Shown here piece by piece: positions 60,959 through 64,000 of a DNA stretch of 64,000 nucleotides (position 1 is the first letter of the stretch; every line of letters starts with the position of its first letter). Both the position numbers and the translations under genes were made by a program. The DNA lies in NCBI RefSeq assembly GCF_905397435.1, contig NZ_CAJPVI010000042.1, positions 16,118 through 80,117 of the forward strand, read 5' to 3'. Origin of the DNA: Cupriavidus numazuensis. Lineage in GTDB: Bacteria; Pseudomonadota; Gammaproteobacteria; Burkholderiales; Burkholderiaceae. The notes below the pieces were generated by a model. That model was not told the DNA's origin, made no database searches, and saw only the letters and a program-made list of their open reading frames with translations.

Positions 60959-61651
60959 TCAGGCGCCGTTGCCATGAATCAGTTCCCCCTTCTCCAGGTG
61001 CACGAGCGACCCTGCCGCGTTGGCGGCATGCGCGTCGTGCGTGACCATGATGATGGTCTTGCCGCCCTCGCGGTTGAGCCGCTGCAGCATGGCCAGGATA
61101 TCGGCGGCGGCGTTGCGGTCGAGGTCGCCCGTGGGCTCGTCGGCGACGATCAGCACCGGGTCGGTGATCAGCGCGCGCGCAATCGCCACGCGCTGCTGCT
61201 GCCCGCCGGACAACTCGGACGGATAGTGGTCCATGCGATCGGCGAGGTTCACCATGCCGAGCACCAGCTCCACGCGCGCACGGCGCTCGGCGCGCGACAG
61301 GCGCGTCAGCATCAGCGGCAGCTCCACGTTCTCGAACGCCGTGAGCACCGGCATCAGGTTGTAGAACTGGAAGATGAAGCCGACATTGGCCGCGCGCCAC
61401 GCGGCCAGTTCCGACTCCGCGAGCCGCGTGATGTCCTGCCCGCCTACCAGCAGTTCGCCGCTGTCCGGCCGGTCGATGCCGGCGATCAGGTTCAGCAGCG
61501 TGCTCTTGCCGGAGCCGGACGGTCCCATCAGCGCGATGAAGTCGCCCTCGGCAATGTCGAGCGTGATATCGGTCAGCACGGGCACGATCTGCATGCCGCG
61601 CCGGTATGACTTGGCGAGGTGCCGGATGCTGACGAGCGGGGTCGCGGCCAC
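60959..61651 (-). CDS. MacB/LolD-type ABC transporter ATPase
   Basis: This ATPase of about 230 residues has Walker A MGPSGSGKST, a Q-loop FIFQFYNLMPVLTAFENV, the signature LSGGQQQRVAIARAL, Walker B LIVADEPTGDLD and the switch His VTHDAHAA. This pattern is typical of the LolD/MacB/FtsE group. The likely start is GTG 61651, which lies immediately past the stop of the adaptor gene (1 bp gap). It powers the two permeases. Confidence 0.93.
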   Translation of the reverse strand: MAATPLVSIRHLAKSYRRGMQIVPVLTDITLDIAEGDFIALMGPSGSGKSTLLNLIAGIDRPDSGELLVGGQDITRLAESELAAWRAANVGFIFQFYNLMPVLTAFENVELPLMLTRLSRAERRARVELVLGMVNLADRMDHYPSELSGGQQQRVAIARALITDPVLIVADEPTGDLDRNAAADILAMLQRLNREGGKTIIMVTHDAHAANAAGSLVHLEKGELIHGNGA

Positions 61652-61652
61652 G

Positions 61653-62867
61653 TTACTTCTTCGCCGCCGTGACGCGGGCGCCGTCGCGCAGCTTGTCGCC
61701 GGGTGCAAGCACCAGCACATCGCCCGCGGCCACGCCGCCGACGGCCACCAGTTCGCCGATGCGTTCGCCGGTCGTCACCGCCTTTTCCTGTGCCTTGCCG
61801 TCGTGGACCACGAACACCACCTTGCGGTCGTCACGCGTGACAATGGCGGCCGGCTGCACAGCCACGACCGGCTTCCGGTCCTGTTCGGCCAATGGCTTGG
61901 AGAGGAACGCAATTTTGGCGCTCATGTCGGGTAGCACGCGCGCATCGCGGTCGACAAACCGCACCTTGACCAGCACGGTCGCCTTGGAGCGGTCCACGGT
62001 CGGCACGATGCGCGACACCTGGCCCGCGAAGCGCATATCGGGCAGCGCGTCGAGTTGCAGCAGGCACGGCTGGTCCGCGCGGATCTTTGCGATATTGGAT
62101 TCAGCGACGTCCGCCTCGACTTCGAGCGTATCCATATCCGCGATCGTCACGACCGCGCCCTTGGTATCGGACGCCGATGAAAACGGCGTGATGTTGTCGC
62201 CGACATTGGCATGCTTGATCAGCACCACGCCGTCGAACGGCGCGCGGATGACGGTCTGGTCGACCGATACCTGTGCAGCCTGCGCATTCGCCTGTGCCGA
62301 GGCGATGGCCGCTCTCGAATTCGACACCGACGCCTGCGCCTTCTTGAAGCGCGCCAGGTCGGCGTCATACTGCTGGACCGAGATCGCCTTCGGGCCTAGC
62401 AGCTGTTCGGAGCGGCGCAGGTTCACTTCCGCGTCGCGCAGCTCGGCGAGCTGCAACTCAAGGTTGGCCTGTGCCACCTTCACCTGCGCCGTTGCCTGCG
62501 CCAGCGTAGCGCCCACGTCGCGGCTTTCGATGCGCGCGATGATCTCATCCTTCTTCACGCGCGAGCCTTCCAGCACGCCGAGCCATTCCAGCCGGCCCTG
62601 CGCCTTGGAAGCGACCGCCGCCTTGCGCTGCGGCACGACATAGCCGGTAGCGTTGAGCAGGGTGTAGTTCTGGGAAGGATAGGCGGACGAGACCGTGACG
62701 GTCTCCACCGCAGTGGGGCCGGCCACCTTGAAGGCGATAGCCGCGGCCACGGCGAGCGCCACGGCGATGGCCACATAGGGCAGCCACCGGCGGCGGCGCG
62801 GCGGGGCAGCGTGTGGGCCGCGGTCGATTTTCAGCCGGGAGAGGTCTTGGTCGGCCAATCGGGTCAT
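61653..62867 (-). CDS. MacA/HlyD-type periplasmic adaptor
   Basis: This 404-residue membrane-fusion protein is anchored by one helix (YVAIAVALAVAAAIAFKVAG, 31-50). A lipoyl half-domain follows (GRLEWLGVLEGSRVKKDEIIARIESRDVG, in part), then an alpha-hairpin rich in Ala/Gln/Leu (about 115-200). The second lipoyl half (VIRAPFDGVVLIKHANVGD) and beta-barrel domains (VRFVDRDARVLPDMSAKIAF) come after. It links the inner-membrane ABC complex to an outer-membrane channel, not encoded here. It is first in the exporter operon. Confidence 0.93.
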   Translation of the reverse strand: MTRLADQDLSRLKIDRGPHAAPPRRRRWLPYVAIAVALAVAAAIAFKVAGPTAVETVTVSSAYPSQNYTLLNATGYVVPQRKAAVASKAQGRLEWLGVLEGSRVKKDEIIARIESRDVGATLAQATAQVKVAQANLELQLAELRDAEVNLRRSEQLLGPKAISVQQYDADLARFKKAQASVSNSRAAIASAQANAQAAQVSVDQTVIRAPFDGVVLIKHANVGDNITPFSSASDTKGAVVTIADMDTLEVEADVAESNIAKIRADQPCLLQLDALPDMRFAGQVSRIVPTVDRSKATVLVKVRFVDRDARVLPDMSAKIAFLSKPLAEQDRKPVVAVQPAAIVTRDDRKVVFVVHDGKAQEKAVTTGERIGELVAVGGVAAGDVLVLAPGDKLRDGARVTAAKK

Positions 62868-62911
62868 CCTGCTGGGAGAGGTTGTCAGTATAGCGCTGGG
62901 GGCACTTTGGG

Positions 62912-63110
62912 CTTTTTGTTCGAGCTGGGTCTGTCGTTCTTGGCATGCGCCGCTGGTTCGCCGGCGTAGCCGGCGGGGCTCTTTGTTCGAGCTGGGTCTG
63001 TCGCTCTTGGCATGCGCCGCTGGTTCGCCGGCGTAGCCGGCGGGGCTCTTTGTTCGAGTTGGGTCTGTCGCTCTTGGCAGGCGCCTCTGTTTCGCCGGCG
63101 TAGCCGGCGA
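62912..63110. repeat. Three tandem 67-bp units next to repeat copy C
   Basis: Two nearly identical 67-bp units (62912-62978 and 62979-63045) and a third diverged one are arranged head to tail. Each contains TTTGTTCGAGYTGGGTCTGT, CTTGGCA, GCGCC and the palindrome CGCCGGC-GTA-GCCGGCG. The third merges into the left end of repeat copy C. Similar single modules flank copies A and B, so this unit is part of the same repeat family. Confidence 0.9.
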
Positions 63111-63709
63111 CCTACTTTTACCCGAGCGGTAAAAGTAGGCAAAAGCGCGTTTACGTGGTCAATCCAGAGCTCAATGCCATTGAGGCATCAGAGGACCGCT
63201 GGACTGCCTGCCGCGTAGATGATTAGGATGGGACAGCGCGTACGAGCGAACCCGGATTACGAAGTGGTCCCTTCTAACAACGCCCTCACGGGGACGCCTT
63301 CGGCTGCGCTACGCGCGGCTCGGAGTAAGGCCGCGAAGGTCTGACCCGAACCCCGCCTCGGTGACGATGCCCTGGGCGCATTGCATGCGCGTAGAGACAG
63401 GACATCAGGAACTGGAACTGAAAGCGGGACTCGTGCGCCAGCAGCATTGATGAGCTTGCCCCCAGACGACGCGCGCGCAGCGCAGCCGAAGGCGTCCCAC
63501 CACTGACCTGATTGGAACGCTGTACCCGAGTCCGTCTTGGGGATTGTCCAAAAGCCGTGCCGCGCCAGGCACAGGTTCTGACTCACATGGCGTAGCAGGG
63601 TCGAACCACTGACCACCGTAGCAGGCGTCCAAAGCCGTTTGAACCACTGCCACCGTGGAATTGATGGCCAGCGGCAACGACGCGCTTTTTGGTTACTTTT
63701 TGTCGCTCG
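63089..63709 (-). repeat. Hairpin-ended repeat, copy C, truncated
   Basis: This is the third copy, in opposite orientation to A and B. Its intact end at 63089 has GTTTCGCC, the CGCCGGC-GTA-GCCGGCG palindrome and hairpin CCTACTTTTACC-CGAGC-GGTAAAAGTAGG. Both sides of that stem differ from copy A in a matching way. The interior is close to copy A over its full length. The far end stops at the hairpin loop (GTCGCTCG, 63702-63709). The second arm is missing and IS sequence follows. Confidence 0.87.
63257..63616 (-). CDS. Conserved small frame inside repeat copy C
   Basis: This 119-residue frame from GTG 63616 has the same core as in copies A and B (STLLRHVSQNLC, HGFWTIPKTDSGTAFQ, QWWDAFGCAAR). 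Relative to A it has one Ser less (SSGG instead of SSSGG) and two extra residues before VPDVLSLRAC, both in-frame changes. Translation is unproven. Confidence 0.28.
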   Translation of the reverse strand: MVSGSTLLRHVSQNLCLARHGFWTIPKTDSGTAFQSGQWWDAFGCAARASSGGKLINAAGARVPLSVPVPDVLSLRACNAPRASSPRRGSGQTFAALLRAARSAAEGVPVRALLEGTTS

Positions 63710-63717
63710 CCCTCCAT

Positions 63718-64000
63718 GTCAGGATAGTTGTCGCCTCGCCGCCTTTCGATGAAGGACAATGGGGGGCGGAAGCGGTTTGGAGATGAAACGCTATCCGGCG
63801 GAGTTCAAGGAGTGGATGGTTGAGCAGATGATGCCGCCCTTGAACCGATCAGTTGTGGCGTTGGCCAAGGAGACGGGTGTCACGACAGTGAGCCTGCGCA
63901 CCTGGCGCCACGAGGCGCGAGAGCAAGGAAAGGTTGTGCCAGGCAACGGCAAGCAGAGTGACAAGTGGTCCAGTGCGGACAAGTTCCGGGTGGTGCTGGA
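63718..64000 (+). mobile_element. Left end of an IS3-family insertion sequence (partial)
   Basis: It probably begins TGTCAGGATAG at 63718, just past the broken hairpin of repeat copy C, and continues beyond the window. The first transposase frame starts 65 bp in. The right end and target duplication are outside the window, so the exact boundary is not proven. Confidence 0.6.
63783..64000 (+). CDS. IS3-family transposase OrfA, partial (runs off the window)
   Basis: The first 72 residues or so of an OrfA-type protein are visible. MKRYPAEFKEWMVEQMMPPL is followed by a helix-turn-helix (VVALAKETGVTTVSLRTWRHEA), a linker and KWSSADKFRVVL. This domain binds the IS ends. OrfA normally continues to about 90-120 residues and is followed by an integrase-core OrfB through a frameshift. 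Both would lie beyond the window end. Confidence 0.85.
   Translation, partial: MKRYPAEFKEWMVEQMMPPLNRSVVALAKETGVTTVSLRTWRHEAREQGKVVPGNGKQSDKWSSADKFRVVL

Overview
The window is GC-rich chromosomal DNA from a betaproteobacterium of the Cupriavidus/Ralstonia group. This is an inference from the gene content: Bug-type solute receptors paired with CoA transferases, the gene order fliL-M-N-O-P-Q-R, an AcnB-type aconitase, 2-aminoethylphosphonate (AEP) catabolism and a gentisate pathway. No species can be named from the sequence alone.

Layout. 0.3-0.6 kb: three tRNA genes (Asn, Gly, Thr) on the minus strand. 0.6-5.8 kb: a minus-strand operon (Bug receptor, CaiB-type CoA-transferase, AidB-like acyl-CoA dehydrogenase) with a divergent LysR regulator. 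5.9-12.1 kb: scattered metabolic genes, a MazEF-type toxin-antitoxin pair and a LysR/SDR divergent pair. 12.4-19 kb: an orphan SsuA-like receptor, a large MscS-type channel, a guanidine-I (ykkC) riboswitch in front of a TorF-family porin, and a cytochrome c. 19.2-22.5 kb: a tightly overlapping Bug-PhzF-RidA operon with an AraC regulator. 22.6-25.8 kb: a double-Mop protein, a small motility protein, an antitoxin remnant, a hydrolase and a lipoprotein. 26-28.6 kb: acnB. 29-33.4 kb: fliLMNOPQR. 33.5-45.9 kb: a complete AEP degradation and uptake cluster. Its regulator and catabolic genes (phnR, phnA, phnY, ald) run on the minus strand. Its transporter and transaminase genes (phnS, phnT, fused permease, phnW) run on the plus strand. 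A FAD aminophosphonate oxidoreductase lies beyond a repeat element. 46-50.6 kb: rtcB, a chemoreceptor and a diguanylate cyclase. 51.7-58.6 kb: RidA, LysR and the 3-hydroxybenzoate/gentisate pathway with its MFS transporter. 58.6-62.9 kb: a MacA/MacB-like exporter with split permeases. 62.9-64 kb: tandem repeats, a third repeat copy and the start of an IS3-family element.

Main points of interest. (1) The guanidine-I riboswitch precedes an outer-membrane porin gene, which suggests guanidine-responsive outer-membrane transport. (2) A repeat of about 0.66 kb occurs three times (43.8, 50.9 and 63.1 kb). It has long terminal inverted repeats containing hairpins, and the hairpin stems differ between copies in a compensatory way. 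Each copy keeps an open frame, and one copy is cut by the IS. (3) The phnR/phnS divergent region carries two mirror-image promoters, each with the same operator in the same register. (4) The gentisate regulator region has a perfect 20-bp palindrome plus a second imperfect site.

How the genes work together. PhnS-T-U imports AEP. PhnW converts it to phosphonoacetaldehyde with pyruvate as amino acceptor. PhnY oxidises the aldehyde to phosphonoacetate. PhnA hydrolyses that to acetate and phosphate, and Ald can return the alanine to pyruvate and ammonium. In the aromatic cluster, 3-hydroxybenzoate is imported, hydroxylated to gentisate, ring-opened, isomerised and hydrolysed to fumarate and pyruvate.
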